A DNA stretch of 64,000 nucleotides from Isochrysis galbana (Eukaryota > Haptophyta > Isochrysidales > Isochrysidaceae). Location: the NCBI GenBank assembly GCA_018136815.1, contig CM030940.1, forward strand, positions 653,418-717,417, written 5' to 3'. The stretch's first letter is position 1; each line of letters opens with the position of its first letter. Under the pieces are notes generated by a model, which was not told where the DNA came from, ran no database searches, and was given only the letters and a program-made list of their open reading frames with translations. Shown one piece after another: positions 11,201 through 22,700 of the stretch. A program made the position numbers and the translations under genes.

Positions 11201-14200
11201 CCGGCCTGCGTGAACATGCGGTCTCCGTCGTCTCCTCGCTGTTGCAGCGCTTCGTGCAGGTTGAGTCGCTTTTCGCCGGCCAGTCGACCGACGTCGCCAT
11301 CGCGTCGATGCTTAAGGCAACACCCGACTCGCTCGATACCATCTACGCCAGCGCGCTCGCGCACGAGCAGCTCAAGCCTCGCATCGAGCTTGCCGTCTCG
11401 CTCGTTCGCTCGCTCTACACCTTCCCGGAGCGCTTCGGTGTCGCCCCGCTTGCCGGCACCTCGCCCGACCTTGAGGTCGTGCAGACCATCGCCAAGATGC
11501 CCGGCGCGCAGTACAAGGAACTCGCGCTCGTCGCCTCGCAGTTCCAGCGCTACAAGGCCGAGAAGCCGTTCCCCGAGCTCGTTTCCGAGCTGAAGACCGA
11601 GCTGCTAGAGTCGGGCGTCGAGTCGACCGCTGTCTCGCGCTCCGTCGTCACCAATGCTCTTCTCGCGCTCTTCGATGACGAGGAGGTTGCCACGTCCGCC
11701 ATGCAGGTGGCGATCAAGCGGTTCTATCGCGCGTACGATATTCTTGACCTAGAGACCGAGACAAACACCGACGACGTCACGGTCACATCCTTCCGTTATA
11801 AGCTTGCTGACAAGACCCAAGGCGATGCGCCAGTTCCCATCCGCTTCGGACAGCTCGCCGTCCTGCCCGACCTCGCCTCTGTCGAGGCGTCCATCCCGAA
11901 GCTGCTCGAGTCGTACTCGCCCGAGGATGTTTCGTCGCCCCTCAACGTGCTACACATCGCCCTCCGCGAGCCGATGGGCAATGGCGCTGGTGCCGAGGAG
12001 GCCACCGTCGCCGCAGCACAGGCGGCGGTCCAGGCCGCTTCTGCGGCCCTCAAGGAGAAGGGCATCCGGTACGTCTCGGTCATTGTCCCCAACCCGCCCA
12101 AGTGGCCGCGCATCTTCGCCTTCACCTCAGCGAAGGACTACAAGGAAGATCTCCAGCGCCGCGATCTTTACCCCACCATGTACAACATGCTCGAGCTTGA
12201 CCTGCTCCAAAATTGGGCGCCGGTGCGCCCCCCCCCCCCCCAGCTGTATACGCGCTTACGCTGTGTTGGACGTGAAGCGCGAGAACAACTGCGTATCACT
12301 GACTCCCCTCTACGACCTCGCCTTGCCAGGTCCGGCTCCCTGCCATCTCGCACAACTCAGTCGTACTGCTCGGCCAACAGGGCACCAAGCCCCGCATCCA
12401 ACAACGCCTCTTCGCGCGTGGCGTCACCCACTCGGAGGGTCTAGACTCGCCTGAGGCTGCCGAGCAGGCGCTCCTAAAAGCTCTTGATGAGCTACAACTG
12501 GCCTTCCTCGATAAGCGGGTGCTCCCGACCGCCTCCTCATACCTTTTCCTACACGTCCTCCCTCCACTCGGAAAGTCTCCCGCACAGCTCATCGACGGGT
12601 TCGAAGAGATCATGGCCGGCCTCATCACGAAGCACGCAACTCGCCTCCTCAAGCTTTCCGTCGACGAGATCGAGGTCCGGGTTCACTCTCAGGATGCCGA
12701 TGGCCAGCGTCAGGCGGTCCGACTTATGGCATCCTCGATGGGTGGCCAGTGGCTCAAGACCGACGGTTATGTTGAGTATCTCGACCCGGTCACCGGCGTG
12801 ACCACATCGTACTGTGCGCTTGAGGACGGCGAGGAGGGCATGTGCTACATCGAGCCCTACCCGATCGCCTCTGAGCTCGCTGCCAAGCGCGCCGTCGCCC
12901 GCCGCATCGGCACCACCTACGCGTACGACTTCCTCGGACTCTTCGAGAAAGCTGTTGTCACTGAATGGCAGTCCGCAATCTCCGATGGCTCTGCGGAGTC
13001 GATGCCCCCCAATCTGTTGGAGGCCGATGAGCTCCTCATCGACGATTCCGGATCCCTTTACCGTGGCTCGCGCACGGTCGGCGAAAACAAGATCGGCATG
13101 GTCGGCTGGCACGTCACCATCAAGACGCCTCAGTATCCTGAGGGCCGTCCCCTCGTGATTGTGGCCAACGACTGCACTGTTCAGTCGGGCTCCTTTGGCG
13201 TTGCTGAGGACGAGTTCTTTGATAAAGTCTCTAAGTATGCACGCGGCCTCGGCCTCCCGCGGCTGCACATTGCCTCCAACTCGGGCGCACGCATCGGCCT
13301 CGCCGACGAGCTCAAGCCCTACTTCAAGGTTCAGTGGAACGATCCGGAGGACGTCGGCAAGGGCTTCAAGTACTTGTACCTCTCCGAGGAGGACGCCAAC
13401 CGCTTCAACCCGGGCACAGACTTCCACGGCGAATGGCTTGACGTTCCTGGCGAGGGTAAGCGGTATGTCCTCGACGACATCGTCGGCCAAAAGGACGGAA
13501 TCGGCGTTGAAAACCTGCGCGGCTCCGGCCTCATTGCCGGCGAGACCTCGGCCGCCTACTCCGAGACGTTCACCCTCTCGTACGTCACCGGCCGCTCCGT
13601 CGGCATCGGCGCATACATTAACCGCCTCGCCCAGCGTGTCATCCAGATGAAGAACGGCCCGATGCTCCTCACTGGATTTGGCGCGCTCAACAAGCTCCTC
13701 GGCCGCGAGGTCTACACCTCGCAGGATCAGCTTGGCGGGCCTCAAGTGAGCGCCCCGGCACCGGCTAATACCTCGTCAAGCTTCCACCGCCAGCCTTCCG
13801 CCACCGGCTTGCCTCGCGTTAGTGCAAGCACGTTGACCTCTCCGACTCACCTCTTACCCACCCTCTGCCCCATATCAGATTATGCTCCCTAACGGCGTCG
13901 CCCACCAGCTCGCCGTGGATGATCAAGACGGTGTGCAAAAAATCCTTCGCTGGCTTTCGTACGTCCCCAAGACGGCGTCAGAGCAAGCCGCTATCGCCCC
14001 GTCGTCTGATCCGATCGACCGCAAGATTGCCTTCCAACCGACCAAGGCGCCCTACGACCCGCGACACATGCTCGCGGGCACCACCGCCGCCGACGGCTCG
14101 TGGCTGGGCGGATTCTTTGATCAGGGCTCCTTCACCGAATACCTCGCAGACTGGGGCAAGTCAGTCATTGTTGGCCGCGCCCGCCTTGGCGGCGTCCCGA

Positions 14201-15431
14201 TGGGCATCATTTCCGTGGAAACGCGCCTCGTCGAGCAGCGCATCCCCGCTGATCCGGCCAACCCCGCCTCTCGTGAGACTGTCCTCGCCCAGGCCGGCCA
14301 GGTCTGGTACCCTGACTCGGCCTTCAAGACAGCGCAGGCTATCGCTGACTTCAATGCGGCCGAGAATCTCCCGCTCATCGTCTTCGCCAACTGGCGTGGC
14401 TTCTCGGGCGGCACCCGCGACATGTTTGGCGAGATCCTCAAGTTTGGTTCGTACATCGTCGATAACCTTCGCACCTACAAGCACCCCGTCTTCGCTTATA
14501 TTCCGCCGAACGGCGAGCTCCGCGGCGGCGCGTGGGTCGTCATTGACCCGACGATTAACGAGGAGATGATGGAGATGTACGCAGACTCCAACGCGCGCGG
14601 CGGCATCCTCGAGCCCCCGGGTATCTGCGAGGTTAAGTTCCGCAAGCCGGACCTCATTAAGACGATGCACCGCCTCGACCCTCAGCTTCAGGCCCTCCAG
14701 GTGGCTAGGCATTCTCACCCTATTCTGTTCTCGTGCTGTCTCTGCTTTTTGCGGCCTCGCCTCTTGAACAATGGCTTTTGCTTACTCGCCTCTCATTTTC
14801 TGACCCACTCACTCAGGCTGAGCTCGCTATTGTCGTCGACTCCCCGGGCTCGGAAGAGGAAGCCGATGCCCTACGCGCCTCGATCGAGCAGCGCGAGAAC
14901 TCTCTCCTCCCCCTCTATGCCCAGATCTCCTATGAGTTCGCCGATCTACACGACCGTCCTGGCCGTATGCTTGCCAAGGTGAAAGCGCATCGCCCGCCCG
15001 CGTCCACTTTGGGATTGCCCGAGCTGACGGCCTTCTTTTTTTGCGGACACGCTTTTCTGAGTGTCTCATGTGCTCATCTCCGACCCCTGCCTTACCCATA
15101 GGGTGTGATTCGTGACGTCGTCGACTGGCCAAACGCGCGCGAATACTTTGCCTGGCGTGTACGCCGGCGCCTCCGACAGGATGCCCTCGTCTCGCGCCTC
15201 AAGGCTGCTGACTCCGACCTCAAGCATGCTGACGCCGTGGCCGTGCTGTCCTCTATGATGGACGGCGACTGGGAGGATGACAAGGCTGTGCTCGCTTGGT
15301 TCGACTCGGCCGATGCAGAGATTGACGCCAAGATCACCGAAGTACGGGACGAGGCTGTGAAGCGCACCGTCTTCAACCTTGTCGACAAGCTGTCGGACGA
15401 GGCCAAGGCCGACCTCCTCAAGTCGCTCTGA
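8242..15431 (+). CDS. ACC: Multidomain (homomeric) acetyl-CoA carboxylase, probably plastid-targeted
   Basis: Carboxylates acetyl-CoA to malonyl-CoA for fatty-acid synthesis. Suggested exons are 8242-8386, 8507-12222, 12330-13745, 13879-14700, 14817-14978 and 15102-15431, all joining in phase, for ~2,196 residues, the usual eukaryotic ACCase size. The N-terminus starts [18 protein letters not shown], a hydrophobic signal-like stretch followed by a basic, Ser/Ala-rich transit-like region. This fits import into a complex plastid. Biotin carboxylase begins near 8580 ([11 protein letters not shown]) with the ATP-grasp loop [11 protein letters not shown] at ~9208-9240. The biotin attachment motif EAMKM is at 10633-10647. 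The central domain runs to ~12500. The carboxyltransferase halves contain [12 protein letters not shown] (~13270) and [12 protein letters not shown] (~14395-14425). The stop is TGA at 15429. The initiator ATG lies in an unidentified upstream exon. The 8387-8506 intron is 120 nt and in frame, so retention would leave the protein open. Confidence 0.93.
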
Positions 15432-16040
15432 ACTCCGCGTGCTTGAGCCAGATTTTGCTGGGCAGTGGGCTCTCGCCATCTCCGCCCTCTGCGGTGCGGA
15501 GAGCGGCCATGTGCGCCGCCCGGCACCGCGGGCCGTCGAGTCGCCGACGGCCGCGAGGAGCTCCGCCTGACTCCCCAAGGCAAGCTCATTCGCCCAAACA
15601 AAGGTGATGGGTACGGCCCGCCTGCTAGTTCGACTCGGCGCTGTGTCATCGGTTTGATGCGGAGGTCTTGCGCATGCAAGCCCTCCTTATTTGGTCGCAT
15701 GTAGAACGGGGCTCGAAGCTCCCCCCTCCCCCGGCGCCGATTCGGCCTGCGCACGCGTACTTAAGCTAGTGAGGGCTCATAAGTCGTGTGCGCATGTGTT
15801 TGTGCCTAGAGCCCATCTCCGTGTGAAGTGTGCGCATACAGTCGTGTATGCCGAGTGCATGGGATTCGCGCAGGAGGTCACAGGCTAGAGGGCATCTGCG
15901 ATGACCGTCGGTTGGCCCGTTGCGCCCTCTTTCTCGCTTGTATCCCATCGTCTCGACTCGTTGCGCTCATCGTCTAATAGATGAGTAGGAGATGTGGGAA
16001 TGAATTAGCATGAAAGTGAGATCTTCAAAAGATCACATCT
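15432..16040. other. 3' flank of ACCase, no gene seen
   Basis: Mixed sequence with no convincing coding frame. It probably holds the ACCase 3' UTR. A small dispersed-repeat block begins at ~16040. Confidence 0.5.
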
Positions 16041-16715
16041 GACATTTACATTTGAAGATTCAGGGCCAACGCCTACATCTGCCCCTTTTTCAACTAAGTT
16101 TATACTTGGTTCGCCCATGGGGGGGCACGAGCCCTCCACTCCTCCCCTGCCATGGGGGAGGAACCACTCATGCTCCTGGCATGCCTGATGGCTTGCCAGG
16201 AGGAGACTGCCCTACTGACCCACTCTCTCACTGGCAGGCTTGCCTGCCTCGCGCGTCCTGGCTAGTCGTGGCCAGCCCATCGCTCCAACCCCCCCTCCCC
16301 CCCTGTTCGAGAGGCAGACAGGTGCAGCGTGGGGGCCCCAGAGGCTCGGGAGCGCCAGCGAGGGAGAGGCAGGGGAGGCCAGGGCCTAGCCCCAGCCTCG
16401 CTCTGCCCCCTGAGCTGGCCTCCAGGAGCCTTCCGGGGCCGCCAGAGGGCAGCTGGAGGCCTGCCGCAGGCGCGCCATCGCGCGTGCCGCAGGAGAGGGG
16501 AGAGAGAGCGCGGAGAAGGGGGTGGGCGCGAGCGAGAGCTCCGCCCACCGGAAAATCGGTAAGTCTCGCGCCTGTTTACAGGTTACAGGATAAGACGAGA
16601 CAGAGTCCGCCGCCTGCCGTCGGTAGGCGCGCCATCGCCTGTCCCGTATCGCCAATTATCGGGATGGTCGGAACGAGCCGTATCGTGATCGGGAGGAGCG
16701 GGGCGGAAGGCACAA
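16040..16715 (+). repeat. Dispersed repeat with 5' hairpin (type 2 body)
   Basis: Starts with a TTGAAGATTCAGGGC end-motif at ~16049 like other repeats here. At 16092-16111 it carries an 8-bp stem, AACTAAGT / ACTTGGTT, around a TTAT loop, five nt before an ATG. The body (GGGGGCACGAGCC..., then CTGGCATGCCTGATGG near 16178) recurs at ~51090-51200. It is reverse-complemented at 17250-17569, 58270-58602 and 58610-58763. Its 16280-16480 part recurs in reverse at ~57480-57730. It encodes nothing I recognise. It behaves like a short interspersed element. Confidence 0.75.
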
Positions 16716-16727
16716 TAAAATAATTAA

Positions 16728-17580
16728 TGTTATATCCTAGCCAACCCCACTAGCTAATTGGACACAACTTTTCCGTCCCGGAATCCCGCCATGCCTGACG
16801 AGCCAGGTGTCCGAGTGCTACCGCGCCCCCTCCCCCCGATATTCGTCCTCCCCCCAGTGCACGCACCGACCCCGCGCACCCCAGCACGTCCTCTCCTCGA
16901 GTCTACGCTGGGGGAAAACCCCTTTCGGGTAAAAACAACGCAGGGGGGGGGGGGGCACTCATGAATAGGAGCCCAGAAACACTAATCTCTCCTCGCAAGA
17001 GCGAGTGGCCGCGGCGAGCCGCGGCCCTTCCCTCCTGGTTCTGGCGCCCCCGTCTTCTCTTACCCAAACGGGGCGAGAAGACACGTAAACGCCGGAGGGG
17101 GGAGCTGCCACTCCCCCCTCCCCTCCCTCTTCCCTTTTCCTCCTCTCTTCCCTGCGGCGGGGGCCCATGGCGCGCGCCTGGGCCCCTCTTCAGGTCCCCA
17201 GGAGGCCAGCAGGGGCCTGGGAGCGCAGCTCAGGGGGCAGGTGAGGCTGGGGCATGGCCCTGGCCCCTCCTGCCTCTCCATCGCTGGCTCTCGAGCCCCT
17301 GCCAGTCGACTGGAGCTGGCTGGGGGGTCCTGATCAGGGGGGCCCAGGGGGAGGAGGGGCTGGTCAGAGGGATGGGCTGGCCACGACAGGCCAGGGCGGG
17401 CGAATCAGGCGTGCCTGTGGGGAGAGGGATGGGTCAGTATGGCAGTGTGCTCCTGGCAAGCCATCAGGCATGCCAGGAGAGTGGGTGGTTCCTCCCCCAT
17501 GGCGGGGGAGGAGTGGAGAGAGGGGGGGGCTCGTGCCCCGCCATGGGTGAACTAAGTATAAACTTAGTGGCGGAAGGCAC
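16728..17580 (+). repeat. ~0.85-kb dispersed repeat, copy 1 of 2
   Basis: Closely matches 57751-58605 in the same orientation over its whole length. Shared landmarks are TTATATCCTAGCCAACCCCA at the left end, a GGGGGAAAACCCCTTTCGGG segment, GAGTGGCCGCGGCGAGCCGC, and a right end with the reverse form of the hairpin repeat (hairpin at 17550-17569). Short pieces of its left end are also found reversed at 28041-28163 and ~28530-28610. Differences are mostly single bases and G/C-run lengths. Confidence 0.85.
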
Positions 17581-17768
17581 AATAGGCACAGCCGGTGGCT
17601 GTGGTCCATACACCGCCCTCAGACGTAGGGCGCTGCGTGCGGGGCACCTTCATAGACGCGTCGGTCGGACGGGCCCTGGCGAATGAAGCAGCCAGGTCAG
17701 CGTGCCCACAGTAGCGTGACATCGGGTCGAAATCTACCTTAGCATTACGCCAAGATTCCAAATCCCAT

Positions 17769-18653
17769 TTGGCGCCTTCGGGATGGCCGAGGTTGTCCGA
17801 AGGCGGCGCGCAGCGGCGGCTCTTTTGCGATGGCGGTGTGTCGAGAGGTGCCAAGCGTAGGGAACGCAACGAATCGCGCAAAATCGCTCCCCGCCCCAAG
17901 TCGGCTCACGAAGCGCTCGGCAAAGCGCCCCCCAAGCCTTGCGCCCGCTTCACGCAAGGGCTCTGCCTGCGCAACAAACGCGGGGTGCGCTGCAACCTCT
18001 CACACGAGATCCCGAGCGCATGGATCGACAACAAGTGCACGATCCGCTGCCACCTCCATCCCCACAAGAAAATCGCGGGATGCTGTCTGAATGGCCCGAC
18101 GTGCCTCTTCCTCCATCCGGAGTGCGCGGCGGCCCTACTCGCAAGACTGAATGCACTGGACCGAGATGCGGCCCACCCGCCCTACCCCAGACTCACTTTT
18201 GATTCCACCCTCGGATACCCAGGTGAGGGACCGGTCCGAGTAGCGACCTACAACATCAACGGCACCAAAGGCGGCAAACTTGCCGCGGTGTTGTCACAAG
18301 CGCGTAAGGCGGGTGTAGACATACTCCTCCTACAAGAGCTGCACGCATACGAAGACGGCTCACACCACCGCTCGCATAGAACGGCGGCCCTCCTAGGCTG
18401 GCACTGGTTTGCCTCGCCGGGAGAGCTAGTGGACCCGGCAAGCGGAGTCGCGATTGCGATTCGCGACGCGTGCGCCAGGGTGATCCCTAGAGTAGATTCA
18501 ATAGTGGAAATCATAAAGGGTAGATGCATTAAAGTGGACATAGAGATCGACGAAAAGTTATACCGTATTCTCTCGGTGTACCTGAGCGCTAGCCCGGGAC
18601 CAAGGAGATCTCAAATAGAAATGCTACGCCGAGACACGCACGCTCAGTTCTAA
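17769..18653 (+). mobile_element. LINE copy C: CCCH fingers plus AP-endonuclease-like domain, 3' truncated
   Basis: One uninterrupted frame of ~294 codons. After a basic segment homologous to copy A it carries two CCCH-type motifs: CARFTQGLC...CNLSH at ~17940-18005, and CCLNGPTCLFLH at ~18081-18118. From ~18232 it has the N-terminal two-thirds of an endonuclease/exonuclease/phosphatase fold of the kind found in LINE ORF2: VATYNINGTKGG (conserved Asn), LLLQELHAYEDG (catalytic Glu), and GVAIAIRD. The frame ends with TAA at 18651-18653, before the conserved SDH motif. Neither the rest of the nuclease nor any reverse transcriptase follows. The sequence from ~17600 to 17769 looks like further 5' element sequence out of frame. 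This is a non-functional remnant. Confidence 0.82.
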
Positions 18654-19129
18654 CGTGGGCCCGCGTCCGGCACTTCTTTCAACTGCTGCGCACATACATG
18701 CGGTATTACCATCTGAAACCTGCACGTTTGTACTTTAATAAGGGGGTCCTTTAAGTAGAACTTATACCGTCCACATGGGGGCACTTGCGAAAAAAACAAC
18801 AATACCTGAGGTTGCACCCTCTGAGCTGCGGAAGGGGGGCGTGAGAACTTCAGAAGGGGGGGGGAACTGCAGAGGGGGTGAGAGGGAATGCAGAGAGGGG
18901 GCCCAGTTCTGTTACCTGCATTTCTTACCTTAAACGCGTGGACAATTACCGTAACGGTAAAAATAAAGCTCAAATCTTCGAATTTCGAGACGAAAATCGG
19001 CGGACCAGGATTTGAGCCCAGGGAGAATCCGAATCTGCACGCCTTGAGTGACCAAGACGAACATAGAGGACGATAAATAACGACGAAGGCACGTACCCAT
19101 GCCGAAATATTCATGCCAGGAGGCCTGAA

Positions 19130-19350
19130 TACAACACGCTCACGGCGCGAGCTGGTAAGGGCCGTTCTTCTTGGATTAGAGAGTTCCCCCCCCCCCCCCC
19201 CCCCGGTGCTTTTTCCCGGAGAGTCGCCCGACGTAGGTCGGTCCGCCTCGATGGGAACTCCCTCATTTTAACCTGTGGGGGGTTAGAATGGGAGCCGGGG
19301 GCCTGCGAGGGGGGAGATGTGGAGGGGTGCATAGGTGTATGTATCTGTAT
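19130..19350 (-). repeat. Dispersed repeat, inverted partner of 36712-36950
   Basis: Reverse-complementing this block gives, in order, CTCGCAGGCCCCCGGCTCCC, AATGAGGGAGTTCCC, a CGTCGGGCGACTC segment and a long C/G run. The plus strand at 36712-36950 has the same order. A shorter, more diverged relative is at ~50970-51060. Confidence 0.65.
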
Positions 19351-19461
19351 CTGTGACAGCAACATGCGTCGAGGCGTACGGGCAGGTGCGCTAAGGGTTG
19401 TCGTGTTAGTACCAGGGCTAGTGAGAGTAGTGGTACTAATGCTCAGTTATATTATTATTAT

Positions 19462-19560
19462 CGGGGTAGGGGCTCCGTTGCCGTCGAAGGGCTTCGGTCC
19501 CTCAGCACTAAGGTTACACTCACACAACAAGAAAACTCTAAGGAGAACCGATCTAGTCTC
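19462..19560 (+). repeat. Short dispersed repeat, partner at 33826-33905
   Basis: GGGGCTCCGTTGCCG, then GGTCCCTCAGCACTA and ACAACAAGAAAACT, occur here and again in the same order and strand at ~33826-33905. Seen only as a pair. Confidence 0.6.
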
Positions 19561-19703
19561 AGAAGAAAAGATCAAACCTTAGAGTCTAGTGCTGAGGGAA
19601 GATCAAGAGAGAAGATCAAAGATCTAATGATGAAGGAGTCTCTAGTAGAAACGGATGGGGAGCGCTGGCTTGAGCGGTCGGGGCGGCGCGGCGCGGTGGC
19701 GCG

Positions 19704-22700
19704 ATGCGGCGCGCCGCCAGTGCCACGCTTTTCGGCACTCGTCTGCGGCGGCGCGGGCGCGAAAGCGAGGCGGATGCGAGCACACCAGCACAGTCTGAGT
19801 CTCCCGCGCGTGGGCTGCGCAATATTCTCCGGCGTTCTAGCTCGTCGGCTGGCTTAAGCCCAGAGCACAGCAGCCCCGCGCTCTCCCGCTCACCTTCTCT
19901 CTCTTCTATCTCCCTCTCTCCTGCTTCTCGCGCGGGCTCGTGGCGCTCGCTGGCGAGGAAGGCGAAGGAATCGCCTGCTTGCACAGGCGGAGCAGCCGAC
20001 GACGGCTCGCCGCTGGCTCGCGAGTCTCCTCCCTCTCGTACAGCCTCGTGGCGTTTGATGGTGCGAAGGGCCAAGGCAGCTGAGACGCCAGCTCAAACAG
20101 GGGGTGCGCAGGCCGGCGAAGAGGGATCCAGCTCATCCTCTCCTCCTTTTCGAATGGGCTTTGGGCGCTCGAAGGCCAGGAGGACGAAGGCGGCCGAAAC
20201 GCCGGCTCGTACAGGGGGTACGGAGGCGGGGGAGGTATGTTCAAACTCGCAATCTACTCTTTCTCGCACAGGCACTCTTTCTCGCACGGGCTCGTGGCGC
20301 TCGTTGGCGAGAAGGGCTAAGCCGGCTGAGACGCCGATTGACGCAGAGAAGGCAGAGGCTGGCGAGGCGGGCTCCAACTCGCACTCTCCTCCTTCTCGCG
20401 CGGACCCGTGGCGCTCGTTGGATAAGAAGGCGAAGGCGGCTGACACTCCGGCTTCCGGAGCGGCTAGCAGCAATGAGAAAATGAGCTACGAGTCGGGGCA
20501 AAGCTTCCCGGCAGCTGCCGAGCTACCGGAGGTGGTGGCGGAAATGCAGAGGTTCCTTCTAGCCGGCTCATTCGACCGTGGTAGGCGGCTTGTGCGTGCG
20601 AGCGAGGCGGGAAGGAATGCGAGCGGGGAACCGCCAGGCTTGTTGTCCTCTCTACTTGAGGGTATTGAAGCCGTCGGAAATTTTAGCGACCGTTTCACCA
20701 TGAGCTCGACGTCACTAGGTCAAGGGCGGACGGCGATGGTATACGCGGGGAAGCGACACAAAGATGGACGATGCGTAGCTCTCAAGGTGAGGGTCCGGCT
20801 GGGTTGGGTGTGCACGATGCCTATGTTGATGCCAAGGGTATGAGCAAGGGCGCACATTAAAGCGCGCATCCATTGCACCGCGTGATTGGTGGCGGCGTGT
20901 ACGTCCTTCACGATGCCTTGCCGTCACGGGTGCACCGGGCAGCGACGCCTTAACGCTAGTGCGCGTATCCGCGTCTGACGTGCCCCTCGACATCCTGCTG
21001 ATGCACAGTCGTTTGATCACGATGTCCTGGCTCGTGACCCGATGAGCTGCACCTGCTTTATCGCGGAGCTCCGTGCGCTTCGCGCTCTTCCAGCCAGTGA
21101 GTACGTCGTCTCTCTGCTTGGCATATGCACAACAGACACCAAGCTCGCAATCATCACGCAGCACATGGAGGTGCGAGCCTAGCCACGACAGAGTACGCAC
21201 TGGGCGACTGCGCCCAAGCAAGCATGCATGCGAGGCACGCAAGGAGCATCATCTACTGGCTGCTCTACATGCATCACCGCCCTGCACCTCCGGTACCTCC
21301 AAGCCTTTCCGCCGCATCGGCTGCTTACATCGCGCACTTGAGCCTCAATTGTTCGCCCACTCGAACCCCCAGGGTGGCGACCTCCTGGAACCGATTCTGA
21401 GAGCGGGCAGGGGTCTAGGTGAGGACACGTGCCGGCCATTGCTATTACAACTTGTGCATGCCGTCTTGCATCTCCATACACACGGCTGGGTCCATCTCGA
21501 TATCAAGCTGGAGAACGTCTGCTTCTCGCACGATGGGGGAGGTACCAGTGCCGAGCACAGCGAAACTGACGACGCTCGATGGCTCAGAGAGGCGAGTCGC
21601 GCCACTCGCTGTGAAGCCCATTGAACGACTCCCATTGGTCCCTCTCCGGCTTTCCCCTTTTGATTCCCTCCTCCCCCACCCCAGTTGAAGCTCACACAAT
21701 ACGCACCGTTCCTTTATCCTTCGGCCTAGGCGCGAATTCGACTCGTCGACCTAGGGTCCGCGCGCCGCTGCGCGGCGGGCGCACCCAGCCTGCGTGGCGT
21801 CGACGGCACTGCTGTCTACATGGCTCCTGAGGTCGCGGCTTGGTTTGGAGTCTCTTGTGATGACACTGTGGCCACTCCACAGCCCAGCCCCATTGGTGCG
21901 GCGGAATACTCATCGGACGTGTCTTCCATAGAAGCCTCCTCCGATACTCGCTCGGCTTCGGCCGTACGACGGCTACGGAGGAACTTCGGCCGTCGGACCT
22001 TCAAGGCCGCTTCTGATAATCACTCGGAGTGCGGGGATACACCTCCTCCATATGGACAACCTGCGGATTGCTGGTCGCTTGGTGCTTGCTTCTACGTGAT
22101 GCTGTCGGCTCGGGTGAGCGTGTGCTTGAAGCTACGCCCGACCGATTGATCTGGTCGCGGGTTGGTTGTGCTCACGGAGCTTGAGCTCTTGATTGGTTGT
22201 GCGGTTGGGGTGGGTGCCCGCACCCGGTCGGCTGCACAACGCTCATTGTCACCCAAGCTCTTCCCGGCCCGCTGTAGGCTCCATGGAACCAGAGGCTACC
22301 CGACGCTACACTCCTGCCCGTGATCGCTTCCCCCTTGACGCCGCCTGCGCCTCTTCCGCCTGCGATCGCCTCCTCCTTCTCGCGCTCCGGCGCGGCATTG
22401 CTACAAGCGCTTCTCACCAAGGACCCGGGAGCACGCATTGGGGCAGCTGACGCGGCCGCTCACCCGTGGTTTTGCGAAGCCGCGAATGGTTGCAGCCATG
22501 GCCAAGCGGCGGCCGCGACACGTCTTGCTAGCCTGCAAGACTTTCAGTGTGGACCGCCTGGGCCCCAACTAGCCGCGCCGCTCCAGCCAACCGCAGAACA
22601 CGGCGGCGCGGATGCAGCCTCGCACACATCCTTGGGTGAGCAGCTCGCATCTGATCCCGAGGCGGCTAGTCTTCACCTACCAGATGTGCACGAGAGTGAG

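Larger units (their letters stand above)
18654..19600. other. Gene-free, repeat-rich spacer
   Basis: Contains a G-rich stretch near 18830-18900 and an 18-C run at ~19186-19204. It also holds the repeat block 19130-19350, which is inverted relative to 36712-36950, and the block 19462-19530, which recurs at 33826-33895. No coding frame is supported. Confidence 0.6.

Noticed and set aside
18985-19060. tRNA-like piece on the minus strand (GGGCTCAAATCCTGG resembles a B box/T arm)
   Set aside because: No matching acceptor strand or convincing D and anticodon arms. At best a worn tRNA-derived SINE piece.
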